Positions 25,438-35,485 are shown, numbered from the stretch's first letter. The stretch: DNA of 64,000 nucleotides from an uncultured Eubacterium sp. (GCA_900539325.1 UQCC01000001.1:248001-312000); one strand, 5' to 3'. The notes: a model not told the origin generated them from the sequence alone. Numbers and translations: made by a program.

Positions 25438-25466
25438 ATTATATTGTTTCAAACTTTTTATGTCAA
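25438..25466 (-). promoter_or_regulatory. Promoter of the PfkB-NYN operon
   Basis: On the minus strand TTGACA (25461-25466), 17-base spacer, TATAAT (25438-25443): both hexamers are perfect. Confidence 0.8.
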
Positions 25467-25511
25467 TAAATCCGGTGTATAAAAATATTTATTTTATTTC
25501 TTAATTTTCGG

Positions 25512-25540
25512 TTGACTATTTTGCCGATTTATTATATAAT
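25512..25540 (+). promoter_or_regulatory. Promoter of the pyrimidine operon
   Basis: TTGACT (25512-25517), 17-base spacer, TATAAT (25535-25540). The predicted start is about 15 bases before the pyrC ATG, leaving a leader that holds little beyond the ribosome site. Confidence 0.75.
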
Positions 25541-25562
25541 TAAATTCCGAAAGAGGTGCGAT

Positions 25563-26834
25563 ATGACAACACTAATTAAGGGCGCTTTCGTATATATGGG
25601 AGCGGGATTTTCAAAACTTGATGTTCTGATTACAGATGGTAAAATCAATACCCTTGGTACCTCCATTTTTACAAATGGAGTTGACGCTGTTTTTTTTGCA
25701 CAGGATAAGTATTTAATTCCGGGTTTCGTGGATGTTCATATACATCTCAGAGAGCCCGGTTTTTCTTATAAAGAGACGATTAGGACAGGCACTCTTGCAG
25801 CTGCCAAGGGCGGATACACCGGTGTTTGCCCAATGCCTAATATCAATCCTGTTCCTGACAGTGTCGAAAATATCGGTATTGAACTTGATTTAATCAAAAA
25901 AGATGCAGTAATTAACACCTATCCGTTTGCTTCAATTACAAAGGGAAGAAAAGGCAGAGGAGAGCTTGTTGATTTTGATGCGTTAAAGGAACTTGCCGTT
26001 GGCTTTAGTGACGACGGAACAGGCGTTCAGGATGAGCAGGATATGAGGCTTGCTATGGAGCAATGTGCAAAAATCGGTAAGGTTATTTCAGCTCATTGCG
26101 AAGTTAACGATTTGCTTCACGGCGGATATATTCACGATGGTGAATATTGCAAGGCTCACGGACATAAGGGCATTTGCTCCGCTTCGGAATATGAGCAGAT
26201 TGAACGAGATTGCAAACTTGCAGAAGAAACTGGCGTTCACTATCATGTTTGCCATATTTCAACCAAAGAAAGCGTTGATATAATCCGTAAAGCAAAGGCA
26301 CGAGGAGTTAATGTCACCTGCGAAACAGGACCGCATTATCTCACGATGTGCGACAAGGACTTGCAAGAGGACGGAAGATTTAAGATGAATCCTCCGCTTC
26401 GCAGCGAAGAAGATAAACAAGCGTTGCTTCAAGGAATAATTGACGGCACAATTGATGTGATTGCAACTGACCATGCACCGCATTCGGCTGAAGAAAAGTC
26501 AAAAGGACTTGCAGGTTCGGCGATGGGCGTTGTCGGTCTTGAAACTTCGTTTGCAGTTCTTTATACAAAACTTGTAAAATCCGGTTTTATCACTCTTGAA
26601 AAGCTCATTGAGCTTATGAGTGTTAATCCGAGAAAAATATTTGATTTGCCGGGTGGCGAAATCAAGGAAGGTGAGGTTGCCGATTTGGCATTGCTCGACC
26701 TTGATGCAAAATGGAGTGTTGACCCTGATGACTTTTTGTCTATGGGCAGAGCAACTCCGTTTGAAGGCTGGCAACTTCAAGGCAAAAATATAATGACAAT
26801 GTGTGGAGGGAAAGTAGTTTATGAAGCCTTATGA
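25563..26834 (+). CDS. pyrC: Dihydroorotase
   Basis: 423 residues from the ATG preceded by AAAGAGG. The open frame extends 17 codons upstream into the promoter, which is not coding. The metal-binding DVHIHLREPG (HxH) is at about 58, HCEVND and YHVCHISTKES supply further His ligands, and ATDHAPH near 305 holds the catalytic Asp. It is a class I zinc dihydroorotase, step three of UMP synthesis. It is the first gene of the nine-gene operon and overlaps carA by 14 bases. Confidence 0.96.
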   Translation: MTTLIKGAFVYMGAGFSKLDVLITDGKINTLGTSIFTNGVDAVFFAQDKYLIPGFVDVHIHLREPGFSYKETIRTGTLAAAKGGYTGVCPMPNINPVPDSVENIGIELDLIKKDAVINTYPFASITKGRKGRGELVDFDALKELAVGFSDDGTGVQDEQDMRLAMEQCAKIGKVISAHCEVNDLLHGGYIHDGEYCKAHGHKGICSASEYEQIERDCKLAEETGVHYHVCHISTKESVDIIRKAKARGVNVTCETGPHYLTMCDKDLQEDGRFKMNPPLRSEEDKQALLQGIIDGTIDVIATDHAPHSAEEKSKGLAGSAMGVVGLETSFAVLYTKLVKSGFITLEKLIELMSVNPRKIFDLPGGEIKEGEVADLALLDLDAKWSVDPDDFLSMGRATPFEGWQLQGKNIMTMCGGKVVYEAL

Positions 26835-27909
26835 TAAAAAAATAATTCTTGAAAACGGTATGGAATTTTATGGCTATGGCTTTGGCTCAAATAAGCAAGC
26901 TATAAACGAAATCGTTTTCAATACTTCTATGGTCGGTTATCAGGAAATTATTTCCGACCCGTCATACACTGATCAAATGGTTTGTATGACATATCCTCTT
27001 ATCGGTAACTATGGTATGGCCGATGATGACTATGAAACAAGAATTCCGACTATGGGTGGTTTGATTGTCAGAGAGTACAACGATTTGCCATCAAACTTCA
27101 GATATACCAAAACCCTTTCGGAAGTTCTTGACGAATATGACATTCCGGGTATCAGCGGAGTTGACACAAGAATGATTACCCGTATTATCCGCAACGAGGG
27201 TAGCCAAAAGGTTATGATTTGCGATGCCGATAAACCATATGACGAGGCGTATGCAGAGCTTAAGGCATATGTTATTCCAACCGATATGGTTTCAAGAGTT
27301 TCTTGCAAAAAGCGTTGGTATTCTCGTACACCAAATCATAAATATGATGTTGTTGCAATCGACTGCGGTATCAAACTCAATATTGTTAGAAAACTTAATG
27401 AAAAAGGATGCAATGTAACAGTTGTTCCGTTTGACACTCCAGCAGAGGAAATTCTCAAACTTCGTCCGGACGGATTGTTCCTTTCAAACGGTCCCGGTGA
27501 CCCTGAATATGTACAACCTGTTATCAACCTTGTAAGAGAACTTCACGGCAAACTTCCAATCTTTGGTATCTGCCTCGGTCATCAGATGATTTCTCTTGCA
27601 CTCGGAGCAAAGACATTTAAGATGAAATTCGGCCACAGAGGCGGTAATCATCCTGTACTTAATCTTGAAACAGGCAAAATTGAAATTACTTCTCAAAACC
27701 ACTCATATGCTGTTGATGTTGACAGTCTTGAGGGTACACCGCTTAAATTAACACACAAAAACCTGCTTGATAACACGGCAGAGGGTGTAGAATCAAAGGA
27801 AAATAAACTTTTCTCCGTTCAGTATCACCCTGAATCCGCACCGGGTCCGCAAGACAGTGCATATTTGTTTGATAAATTTATTGATTTAATGGCAAAGGAG
27901 GCTGAATAA
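26821..27909 (+). CDS. carA: Carbamoyl phosphate synthase small subunit (pyrimidine operon copy)
   Basis: 362 residues. The N-terminal CPSase small-chain domain has ENGMEFYGYGFG. The C-terminal class I glutamine amidotransferase has LSNGPGDP, the catalytic cysteine in FGICLGHQM, and the His-Glu pair in VQYHPESAPGP. It supplies ammonia from glutamine to CarB. It lies in a UMP operon and 1 base before its own carB, so this is the pyrimidine-dedicated enzyme (pyrAA type). A second carA is at 44.9-46.0 kb; the two differ clearly in sequence. Confidence 0.97.
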   Translation: MKPYDKKIILENGMEFYGYGFGSNKQAINEIVFNTSMVGYQEIISDPSYTDQMVCMTYPLIGNYGMADDDYETRIPTMGGLIVREYNDLPSNFRYTKTLSEVLDEYDIPGISGVDTRMITRIIRNEGSQKVMICDADKPYDEAYAELKAYVIPTDMVSRVSCKKRWYSRTPNHKYDVVAIDCGIKLNIVRKLNEKGCNVTVVPFDTPAEEILKLRPDGLFLSNGPGDPEYVQPVINLVRELHGKLPIFGICLGHQMISLALGAKTFKMKFGHRGGNHPVLNLETGKIEITSQNHSYAVDVDSLEGTPLKLTHKNLLDNTAEGVESKENKLFSVQYHPESAPGPQDSAYLFDKFIDLMAKEAE

Positions 27910-27910
27910 T

Positions 27911-30900
27911 ATGCCAAAGCGTACAGATATACATAAGGTATTGGTAATAGGTTCAGGCCCTATTGTCATTGGACAAGCTGCAGAGTTTGACTATTCGGGC
28001 ACACAGGCTTGTCTTGCACTTCGTGAAGAGGGCTATGAGGTTGTTCTCATCAACTCAAACCCGGCAACAATTATGACAGATACCGACATCGCCGATAAGG
28101 TTTATATGGAGCCTCTCAATCTTGAATATGTCGCAAGAATTATCCGTCACGAAAGACCGGATGCAATTCTTCCGTCACTCGGCGGTCAAACAGGTCTTAA
28201 TCTTGCCGTTCAGCTTGCTAAAAAAGGCGTTCTCCGAGAATGCGATGTAGAAATTCTCGGTACAAGCTTTGAAGCTATTGAAAGAGCAGAGGACAGAGAA
28301 TTGTTCAAGGACTTGTGTGAAAGCCTTGGCGAACCTGTTCTTCCGTCAGAAATTGCAAACACTCTTGAGGAGGGCTTGCAGGCAGCTCGTGACATCGGAT
28401 ATCCTGTTGTTCTTCGTCCTGCGTTTACCCTTGGTGGTACAGGCGGTGGCTTTGCCGATGATGAGGAAGAATGTGAACTTATGCTTAAAAATGCACTTGC
28501 ACTTTCTCCTGTTCATCAGGTTCTTGTTGAAAAGTCAATCAAGGGCTACAAGGAAATTGAGTATGAAGTAATGCGTGATGCAAACGATACCGCTATCACA
28601 ATTTGTAATATGGAAAACATTGACCCTGTCGGTATTCACACAGGTGACAGTGTTGTTGTTGCTCCGTCACAAACACTCACAAACAAAGAGTATCATATGC
28701 TTCGTGACAGTGCACTCAAAATTATCAGAGAACTCAAAATTGAGGGTGGATGTAATGTTCAGTTTGCACTTGACCCGCTTTCATTCCAATATTATTTGAT
28801 TGAAGTTAACCCAAGAGTTTCTCGTTCTTCGGCACTTGCGTCAAAGGCTTCAGGTTATCCTATTGCAAGAGTTTCTGCAAAAATTTCAGTCGGTATGCAC
28901 CTTGATGAAATTCAAATTGCAAACACTCCTGCTTCATTTGAGCCTACGCTCGACTATGTTGTAACCAAGATTGCTCGATTCCCGTTTGATAAGTTTGCTG
29001 ATGCAAATAACTCACTCAACACTCAAATGAAGGCAACCGGTGAAGTAATGGCTATCGGCAGAACAATGGAGGAATCACTCCTCAAAGCTATTCGTTCACT
29101 CGAAACCGGTGTTTGCCATCTTTATAACAAAAAGTTTGATACATATTCTGCCGATGAACTTTTGGAATATATCAAAATCGGCACAGATGACAGACTTTTT
29201 GCAATTGCTCAACTTATCCGCCTCGGTGTTGACCTTAATATGATTTATAATGACACCAAAATAGATATGTTCTTCCTTGATAAGTTTAAGAACATTACAG
29301 ATTTTGAACAGACTCTTAAGAGCAATATCGGTGATGTTGAAACTCTTAAGGATGCAAAGAAGATGGGCGTTTCCGATAAATATATCGGTCAGGTTTGGGG
29401 TATGACAGAAGCCGAAGTATTTAATCTTCGTAAGGTTAACAAAATTTTCCCTGTATATAAAATGATTGATACCTGTGCATCGGAGTTCGACAGTTATGTT
29501 CCGTATTTCTACTCAACATATGAACAAGAAAACGAGTCCGTTGTCAGCGATAAAAAGAAGATTATCGTTCTTGGTTCGGGTCCTATCCGTATCGGTCAGG
29601 GTGTGGAATTTGACTACTCAACCGTTCATGCAATTTGGTCAATCAGAGATGCAGGTTATGAGGCTATTATAATCAATAACAACCCTGAAACTGTTTCAAC
29701 CGACTACACAACATCAGACAAACTCTATTTTGAGCCACTCACAGTTGAAGATGTTATGAATGTAATCGAACTTGAAAAGCCGCTCGGAATCGTTGTTTCT
29801 CTCGGCGGACAGACGGCTATTAACCTTGCACCGCCTCTTGATGCTCTCGGTGTTCCGATTATCGGCACTGATGTTGAAGCTATCGACAGAGCAGAAAACA
29901 GAGATTCGTTTGAAAGGGTTATGAACGACCTCGGTATCCCTCAACCAAAGGGTGAGGCTGTAACAGATATTGAAGAGGGCGTAAGAGTTGCCGAAAAAAT
30001 CGGCTATCCTGTTCTTGTTCGTCCGTCATTCGTTCTCGGCGGCCGTGCAATGCAAATCGTTGCAAACGAAGAATCGCTCCGCCATTATCTTCAAACAGCA
30101 GTAGAAATTAACACAGAACAGCCTGTACTTGTTGACAAATATATTATGGGCAGAGAACTCGAAATTGACGCTATTTGTGACGGCAATGATGTATTTATTC
30201 CGGGTATTATGGAACATGTTGAGCGAACAGGCGTTCACTCAGGCGACAGTATTTCCGTTTATCCTACATTTACGGCAAGTCAAAAGGTTAAGGACAAAAT
30301 CATTGACTATACCGTTAAACTCGGCAAGGCAATCGGTATTGTCGGACTCTACAATATTCAGTTTATCGCCGATGAAAACGACGATGTATATGTAATCGAG
30401 GTTAACCCTCGTTCATCTCGTACAGTTCCTTTCCTTTCAAAGGCAACAAGTGTACCTATGGCTCACATTGCCACACAGGTTATTCTCGGTCACAGCTTAA
30501 AAGAACAAGGATATACAAATGTTTATCAGCCTGAAAAGAAGCGTTGGTATGTTAAAGCTCCGGCTTTCTCGTTCAGTAAACTCAAGGGTATGGATACTTA
30601 TCTTTCACCTGAAATGAAATCAACCGGTGAAGCTATTGGCTACGATAAGTCGCTTACAAGAGCACTTTACAAGGCTATTCAGGCTTCGGGTATGAATGTT
30701 GCAAACTACGGCACGGTTCTTGTTACAATTGCTGATCAAGATAAACCGACAGCATTGCCGCTTATCAAGAGATTTTACGACCTCGGCTTTAATATTGAGG
30801 CTACGGAGGGTACGGCAAAATATCTTAAAGAACATGGCATAAGAACAAGAGTTCGTCAAAAGCTTACTGCCGATGAAAGTGACGAAATCCTTAAGGCTCT

Positions 30901-31096
30901 TCGTCAGGGTCATATTGCATATGTAATCAATACCATTGACATCAATGCAGGCGACAGCCATTCGGACGGCTCGGAAATCAGAAGAGCGGCAGTAGACAAC
31001 AATGTTACTATGTTTACATCTCTTGATACCGTTAAGGTTCTTCTTGATGTACTTGAAGAAATTACACTCGGTGTATCAACTATTGATGCAGAATAA
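27911..31096 (+). CDS. carB: Carbamoyl phosphate synthase large subunit (pyrimidine operon copy)
   Basis: 1061 residues, the standard size. Two homologous ATP-grasp halves begin with VIGSGPIVIGQAAEFDYSG and VLGSGPIRIGQGVEFDYS. The Lys/Arg phosphate contacts and EVNPRVSRSSAL / EVNPRSSRTVPF metal-binding motifs are both intact. An MGS-like allosteric domain ends the protein (about 930-1061). It makes carbamoyl phosphate from ammonia, bicarbonate and two ATP. AAAGGAGG precedes the ATG. Unlike the arginine-operon copy it has no C-terminal fusion. Confidence 0.98.
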   Translation: MPKRTDIHKVLVIGSGPIVIGQAAEFDYSGTQACLALREEGYEVVLINSNPATIMTDTDIADKVYMEPLNLEYVARIIRHERPDAILPSLGGQTGLNLAVQLAKKGVLRECDVEILGTSFEAIERAEDRELFKDLCESLGEPVLPSEIANTLEEGLQAARDIGYPVVLRPAFTLGGTGGGFADDEEECELMLKNALALSPVHQVLVEKSIKGYKEIEYEVMRDANDTAITICNMENIDPVGIHTGDSVVVAPSQTLTNKEYHMLRDSALKIIRELKIEGGCNVQFALDPLSFQYYLIEVNPRVSRSSALASKASGYPIARVSAKISVGMHLDEIQIANTPASFEPTLDYVVTKIARFPFDKFADANNSLNTQMKATGEVMAIGRTMEESLLKAIRSLETGVCHLYNKKFDTYSADELLEYIKIGTDDRLFAIAQLIRLGVDLNMIYNDTKIDMFFLDKFKNITDFEQTLKSNIGDVETLKDAKKMGVSDKYIGQVWGMTEAEVFNLRKVNKIFPVYKMIDTCASEFDSYVPYFYSTYEQENESVVSDKKKIIVLGSGPIRIGQGVEFDYSTVHAIWSIRDAGYEAIIINNNPETVSTDYTTSDKLYFEPLTVEDVMNVIELEKPLGIVVSLGGQTAINLAPPLDALGVPIIGTDVEAIDRAENRDSFERVMNDLGIPQPKGEAVTDIEEGVRVAEKIGYPVLVRPSFVLGGRAMQIVANEESLRHYLQTAVEINTEQPVLVDKYIMGRELEIDAICDGNDVFIPGIMEHVERTGVHSGDSISVYPTFTASQKVKDKIIDYTVKLGKAIGIVGLYNIQFIADENDDVYVIEVNPRSSRTVPFLSKATSVPMAHIATQVILGHSLKEQGYTNVYQPEKKRWYVKAPAFSFSKLKGMDTYLSPEMKSTGEAIGYDKSLTRALYKAIQASGMNVANYGTVLVTIADQDKPTALPLIKRFYDLGFNIEATEGTAKYLKEHGIRTRVRQKLTADESDEILKALRQGHIAYVINTIDINAGDSHSDGSEIRRAAVDNNVTMFTSLDTVKVLLDVLEEITLGVSTIDAE

Positions 31097-31106
31097 AGGA
31101 TAATTT

Positions 31107-31838
31107 ATGTATAAGCAGAATAAATATAAAATTTTATCAAATGATGCTTTAACCGAAGATGTATATAAAATGGTTCTCGGCGGTGATACTCAATATATCA
31201 CTGCTCCGGGACAGTTTATTAACATTCAACTTGACGGCAAGTTTTTACGCAGACCTATTTCTGTTTGTGATTACAGTGATGACACAATCACAATTATCTA
31301 CAAGGTTGTAGGTGAGGGAACAGAACAGATGAAAAATCTTGCTGTCGGAGAAGTGCTTGATGTTCTTACGGGACTTGGCAACGGTTATGATATTTCAAAA
31401 TCAACAAAGCCGCTTCTTATAGGCGGTGGAGTTGGTGTTCCGCCTATGTATAATCTTGCAAAAGCATTGATTAATGACGGTCAAAAAGTGTCTGTTGTTT
31501 TGGGCTTTAACACTGCAAAAGAGATTTTTTACGAGCAGGAGTTTAAGACACTCGGCTGTGATGTTTTTGTTACAACTGTTGACGGCTCTTACGGAATTAA
31601 AGGTTTTGTAACCGATGCAATGAAAGATATTGATTACGATTATTTCTATACTTGCGGTCCGCTTCCGATGTTTAAGGCTGTTTATAACGCAACCGAAACT
31701 TCGGGTCAGTTCAGCTTTGAAGAGCGTATGGGGTGCGGTTTCGGTGCATGTATGGGTTGCTCATGCAAAACAAAATACGGCAACAAGCGAATTTGTAAGG
31801 ACGGTCCTGTTCTTGTTAAGGAGGAGATTATATGGTAG
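31107..31838 (+). CDS. pyrK: Dihydroorotate dehydrogenase electron-transfer subunit
   Basis: 243 residues. An FAD-binding barrel has RRPISVCDY near residue 49, and an NAD-binding domain has LIGGGVGVPPMYNLAK. A C-terminal [2Fe-2S] site is formed by the cysteines of GCGFGACMGCSC plus RICKDGP. PyrK passes electrons from PyrD to NAD+. It overlaps pyrD by 7 bases, which fits the PyrD2PyrK2 heterotetramer. Confidence 0.96.
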   Translation: MYKQNKYKILSNDALTEDVYKMVLGGDTQYITAPGQFINIQLDGKFLRRPISVCDYSDDTITIIYKVVGEGTEQMKNLAVGEVLDVLTGLGNGYDISKSTKPLLIGGGVGVPPMYNLAKALINDGQKVSVVLGFNTAKEIFYEQEFKTLGCDVFVTTVDGSYGIKGFVTDAMKDIDYDYFYTCGPLPMFKAVYNATETSGQFSFEERMGCGFGACMGCSCKTKYGNKRICKDGPVLVKEEIIW

Positions 31839-32743
31839 ATTTATCGGTAAACCTTGCAGGAATGAAAATGGACAATCCTGTTGTGCCGGCATCGGGTACA
31901 TTCGGTTTCGGCAACGAATTTAAGGATTTTTATGATATAAATATTCTCGGTTCATTCTCATTTAAAGGAACAACAAAAGATGCCAGATTCGGTAATCCTA
32001 CTCCAAGAATTGCAGAATGTAAAAACGGAATGATTAACGCTGTCGGACTTCAAAATCCAGGTGTTCATCATGTTATTGAGTACGAACTTCCTGAAATGAA
32101 AAAATATTTTCACAAGCCGGTAATTGCAAATGTTTCGGGCTTCAGCGTGGAAGATTATGCTTATACCTGCGAACTTCTTGACAGGGAAGAACAGGTCGGT
32201 ATTTTAGAGGTTAATGTTTCTTGCCCAAATGTTCACGGCGGCGGAATGTCATTCGGCACATCTCCCGAGGCTGCGGCAGAGGTTACAAAGGCTGTTAAGG
32301 CAGTTACAACGAAGCCTGTATTTATCAAACTTTCGCCAAACGTAACGGATATTGTATCTATTGCAAAGGCTTGCGAGGAAGCAGGTGCGGACGGTATTTG
32401 CCTTATTAATACTATGCTCGGTATGAGAGTTGATATTAAACGCAGAAAACCTGTTATCGCCAACACAATGGGCGGTTTCAGCGGTGATGCAATATTTCCT
32501 GTTGCTGTCAGAATGGTTTATCAGGTTTCAAAAGCTTGCAATATTCCTGTTATGGGTTGCGGCGGCGTCAGCACTGCAAAAGATGTCATTGAAATGATGA
32601 TGGCAGGTGCAACTGCTGTTCAGGTCGGAGCGGCAAATCTTGTCAATCCGTATGCTTGTAAGAACATTATTGAAGCATTGCCGATTGAATGTGAAAAATT
32701 AGGCATAAACAAATTAAGTGATATTATAGGAGTGATTGATTAA
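31832..32743 (+). CDS. pyrD: Dihydroorotate dehydrogenase, class 1B catalytic subunit
   Basis: 303 residues. FMN barrel with the substrate-contact segment NAVGLQNPG, the active-site loop EVNVSCPNVHGGG with the catalytic cysteine of class 1 enzymes, and IPVMGCGGV for phosphate binding. Class 1B is supported by the adjacent pyrK. It oxidises dihydroorotate to orotate in the cytoplasm. The stop and the pyrF start share a base (TAATG). Confidence 0.96.
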   Translation: MVDLSVNLAGMKMDNPVVPASGTFGFGNEFKDFYDINILGSFSFKGTTKDARFGNPTPRIAECKNGMINAVGLQNPGVHHVIEYELPEMKKYFHKPVIANVSGFSVEDYAYTCELLDREEQVGILEVNVSCPNVHGGGMSFGTSPEAAAEVTKAVKAVTTKPVFIKLSPNVTDIVSIAKACEEAGADGICLINTMLGMRVDIKRRKPVIANTMGGFSGDAIFPVAVRMVYQVSKACNIPVMGCGGVSTAKDVIEMMMAGATAVQVGAANLVNPYACKNIIEALPIECEKLGINKLSDIIGVID

Positions 32744-33441
32744 TGGGTAAAGATGTTATTATCGCTTGCGACTTTGCAAGTGCAAAAGACACATTTGCGT
32801 TTCTTGACAAGTTTACGGAAGAAAAGCCTTTTGTAAAAATCGGTATGGAACTTTTTTATGCCGAAGGTCCTGAAATTGTAAGAGAAATTAAGCGTAGAGG
32901 TCACAAGATTTTTCTTGATTTAAAGCTTCACGATATTCCAAATACAGTAAAAAAGTCAATGGCTGTTTTGTCAAAGCTTGATGTTGATATGACAAATCTT
33001 CATGCCGCAGGCACAATTGATATGATGAAAGCTGCTCTTGAGGGACTTACTCGTGAGGACGGCACTCGTCCTATTTTAATTGCCGTAACGCAGCTTACTT
33101 CAACAAGTGAGGAGCGTATGCAAAACGAACTTCTCATTAATGCGTCAATTAATGACACAATTGTTAAATATGCACAAAATGCCAAGGAAGCAGGTCTTGA
33201 TGGCGTTGTTTGCTCACCTCTTGAGGCAGGAATGGTTAAGGATGCTTGCTCAAAAGATTTTATTACAGTTACTCCGGGTGTAAGATTTGCCGACGGTGAA
33301 GTAGGCGACCAAGTTCGTGTTACAACACCTGAAAAGGCAAAAGAAATCGGCTCTGACTATATTGTTGTAGGCAGACCTATTACTCAGGCAGATGACCCTG
33401 TTGCGGCTTACAGAAGATGCTGTGCAGAATTTATCGGTTAA
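32743..33441 (+). CDS. pyrF: Orotidine 5'-phosphate decarboxylase
   Basis: 232 residues. The catalytic network is in FLDLKLHDIPNTV (K-x-x-D) near residue 60, and the phosphate-gripping C-terminal motif is VVGRPITQADDP. It makes UMP from OMP, the last step. Length and motifs fit the short bacterial type. Translation is probably coupled to pyrD. Confidence 0.97.
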   Translation: MGKDVIIACDFASAKDTFAFLDKFTEEKPFVKIGMELFYAEGPEIVREIKRRGHKIFLDLKLHDIPNTVKKSMAVLSKLDVDMTNLHAAGTIDMMKAALEGLTREDGTRPILIAVTQLTSTSEERMQNELLINASINDTIVKYAQNAKEAGLDGVVCSPLEAGMVKDACSKDFITVTPGVRFADGEVGDQVRVTTPEKAKEIGSDYIVVGRPITQADDPVAAYRRCCAEFIG

Positions 33442-33459
33442 TATATTTAGGAGGACATT

Positions 33460-34116
33460 ATGGAAAGCTACAAAAGAGAATTTATTCAATTTTTGGAAAG
33501 TGCCGGAGTGTTAAAGTTTGGTGATTTTACAGCAAAAAGCGGCAGAAAAATCCCATATTTTATCAATGCAGGCGAAATTAAAACAGGCGAGCAGATTTCA
33601 AAACTAGGCGAATTTTATGCAAAGGCTTATTTTGAAAAAGTAGGCAATAAAAAGGCTGTCCTTTACGGTCCGGCATACAAGGGTATTCCTATTGCGGTTT
33701 CGGTTGCCGTAGCTCTTGCAAAGCAAGGTCTTGATGTTCCGTTTTTCTTCAACAGAAAAGAAGAAAAAGACCACGGCGAAGGCGGTGTGTTTGTTGGATA
33801 CAAGCCTCAGCCGGGTGAAGAAATCGTTATCGTTGAGGATGTTGTAACTGCCGGTACTGCCATCAGAGAAAGTATGGCTATTCTCTCAAAGATTGAGGGC
33901 ACAAAGGTTGCTGCAACATTCGTTATGGTTGACCGCAAAGAAAAGGGTCAAACAGATAAATCTGCAATTGCTGAGGTCGGAGAAGAGTATGGCTTCCCTG
34001 TATACAGCGTTGTTGATGTTTATGACATTATCGAATATCTTGAAGAAGATGAAAAGAATGCCGAGAATGTTGCAAGAATTAAGGCATATCTTGAAATTAA
34101 CGGTGCAAAGGCATAA
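33460..34116 (+). CDS. pyrE: Orotate phosphoribosyltransferase
   Basis: 218 residues. The PRPP loop VIVEDVVTAGTAIRES is at about 122-137, and YGPAYKGIPIA and FFFNRKEEKDHGEGG are orotate PRTase motifs. It forms OMP from orotate and PRPP. AGGAGG precedes the ATG and pyrF ends 18 bases upstream. Confidence 0.97.
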   Translation: MESYKREFIQFLESAGVLKFGDFTAKSGRKIPYFINAGEIKTGEQISKLGEFYAKAYFEKVGNKKAVLYGPAYKGIPIAVSVAVALAKQGLDVPFFFNRKEEKDHGEGGVFVGYKPQPGEEIVIVEDVVTAGTAIRESMAILSKIEGTKVAATFVMVDRKEKGQTDKSAIAEVGEEYGFPVYSVVDVYDIIEYLEEDEKNAENVARIKAYLEINGAKA

Positions 34117-34133
34117 TTATGGAGGTACAATAA

Positions 34134-35063
34134 ATGCGTCATTTATTAGATACAACCGATTTAACACTTGAAGAAATTGATGATATGATTGCTCTTGCAA
34201 CCGATATTATCGAAAATAAGCAAAAATACGCTCATGTGTGCGACGGTAAAAAGCTTGCAACCTTGTTCTTTGAGCCGAGCACCCGTACCCGTCTTTCGTT
34301 TGAAGCGGCTATGTATGAGCTTGGCGGAAATGTTCTTGGATTTTCTTCTGCTGATTCTACCTCTGCTTCAAAGGGCGAAACGGTTGAAGATACTGTTCGT
34401 ATAGTGTCAAATTATGCGGATATTATTGCTATGCGTCATCCTCTTGAGGGTGCTCCGAGAGTTGCAACAAAAAGAACTCTTGTTCCGATTATCAACGCAG
34501 GTGACGGCGGTCACGCACATCCGACTCAAACACTTGCCGACCTTTTAACTATTTACAGAGAAAAAGGCAAACTCGGTGATATTACAATCGGTCTTTGCGG
34601 TGATTTAAAGTTCGGCAGAACCGTTCACTCGCTCATTAAGGCTATGTGCAGATATAAGAATGTAAAGTTTGTGCTTATTGCACCTAAAGAACTGCAAGTT
34701 CCGGATTATATTATTTCCGATGTGCTTATTCCGAGCGGTGCCGAATATGTTCAGGTGGAATCTCTTGAAGATGTTATGCCTTCTCTTGATGTTCTATATA
34801 TGACAAGAATTCAAAGAGAACGCTTTTTCTCCGAAGAAGAATACTTGAAACACAAGGATGCTTATATCCTTGATTTGAAAAAGCTTGACAACGCTAAAAA
34901 GGATTTGACTATAATGCATCCGCTTCCGAGAGTCAACGAGATTTCTACCGATGTAGATGATGACCCGAGAGCGAAGTATTTTGAACAAGCACTCAACGGC
35001 AAATATATCCGTATGGCGCTTATTATGACTTTATTGAAATGGGGTGGCAATCTTGAATATTGA
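34134..35063 (+). CDS. pyrB: Aspartate carbamoyltransferase catalytic subunit
   Basis: 309 residues. The carbamoyl phosphate motif FFEPSTRTRLSFE is at about 47, the 80s loop residues are in SASKGE, and HPTQTLADLLT and MHPLPRVNEI complete the active site. It makes carbamoyl aspartate, step two. It is followed by an overlapping pyrI, so the allosteric c6r6 holoenzyme type is expected. Confidence 0.97.
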   Translation: MRHLLDTTDLTLEEIDDMIALATDIIENKQKYAHVCDGKKLATLFFEPSTRTRLSFEAAMYELGGNVLGFSSADSTSASKGETVEDTVRIVSNYADIIAMRHPLEGAPRVATKRTLVPIINAGDGGHAHPTQTLADLLTIYREKGKLGDITIGLCGDLKFGRTVHSLIKAMCRYKNVKFVLIAPKELQVPDYIISDVLIPSGAEYVQVESLEDVMPSLDVLYMTRIQRERFFSEEEYLKHKDAYILDLKKLDNAKKDLTIMHPLPRVNEISTDVDDDPRAKYFEQALNGKYIRMALIMTLLKWGGNLEY

Positions 35064-35463
35064 TTCTATCGAAAACGGTTATGTAATCGACCATATCCCG
35101 GCAGGTAAGGGTATGCAGATTTATAATATCCTTTCTCTTGACAAGCTTTCCTGTCAGGTTGCTATTATTACAAACGCAAAGTCGAAGAAAAATGATGTAA
35201 AGGATATTATTAAGATTAACGAGCTTGTGGACTTGGATTTGGATGTTATTGCATACATTGCTCCGAATGCAACCGTTAATGTTATAAAAAACAGTGAGAG
35301 GATTGACAAAAAGAATCTCTCTCTTCCAAAAGAAATCAAGAATGTTGTTAAGTGCCCAAATCCTCGTTGCATCTCAAACAATGAGGATATAGACCATATT
35401 TTCAAGTTGACCGATGAGAAGGGAACTTATCGTTGCCTTTATTGCGAAACTATGGCACTTTAA
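35053..35463 (+). CDS. pyrI: Aspartate carbamoyltransferase regulatory subunit
   Basis: 136 residues from a TTG start preceded by GGGGTGG. This start gives the family-like N-terminus NIDSIENGYVIDHI and overlaps pyrB by 11 bases; a GTG three codons earlier is the alternative. The nucleotide-binding domain comes first, and a C-terminal zinc site of four cysteines (CPNPRC ... CLYC) contacts PyrB. PyrI senses CTP and ATP. It closes the operon; no terminator is visible before the tRNA promoter. Confidence 0.94.
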   Translation: MNIDSIENGYVIDHIPAGKGMQIYNILSLDKLSCQVAIITNAKSKKNDVKDIIKINELVDLDLDVIAYIAPNATVNVIKNSERIDKKNLSLPKEIKNVVKCPNPRCISNNEDIDHIFKLTDEKGTYRCLYCETMAL

Positions 35464-35485
35464 TTAAAATTTATAAAAATAATTC

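Noticed and set aside
25512..25562. N-terminal extension of pyrC by 17 codons from a TTG
   Set aside because: The TTG is the -35 hexamer of the operon promoter, and the ATG at 25563 has the ribosome site and the family N-terminus.
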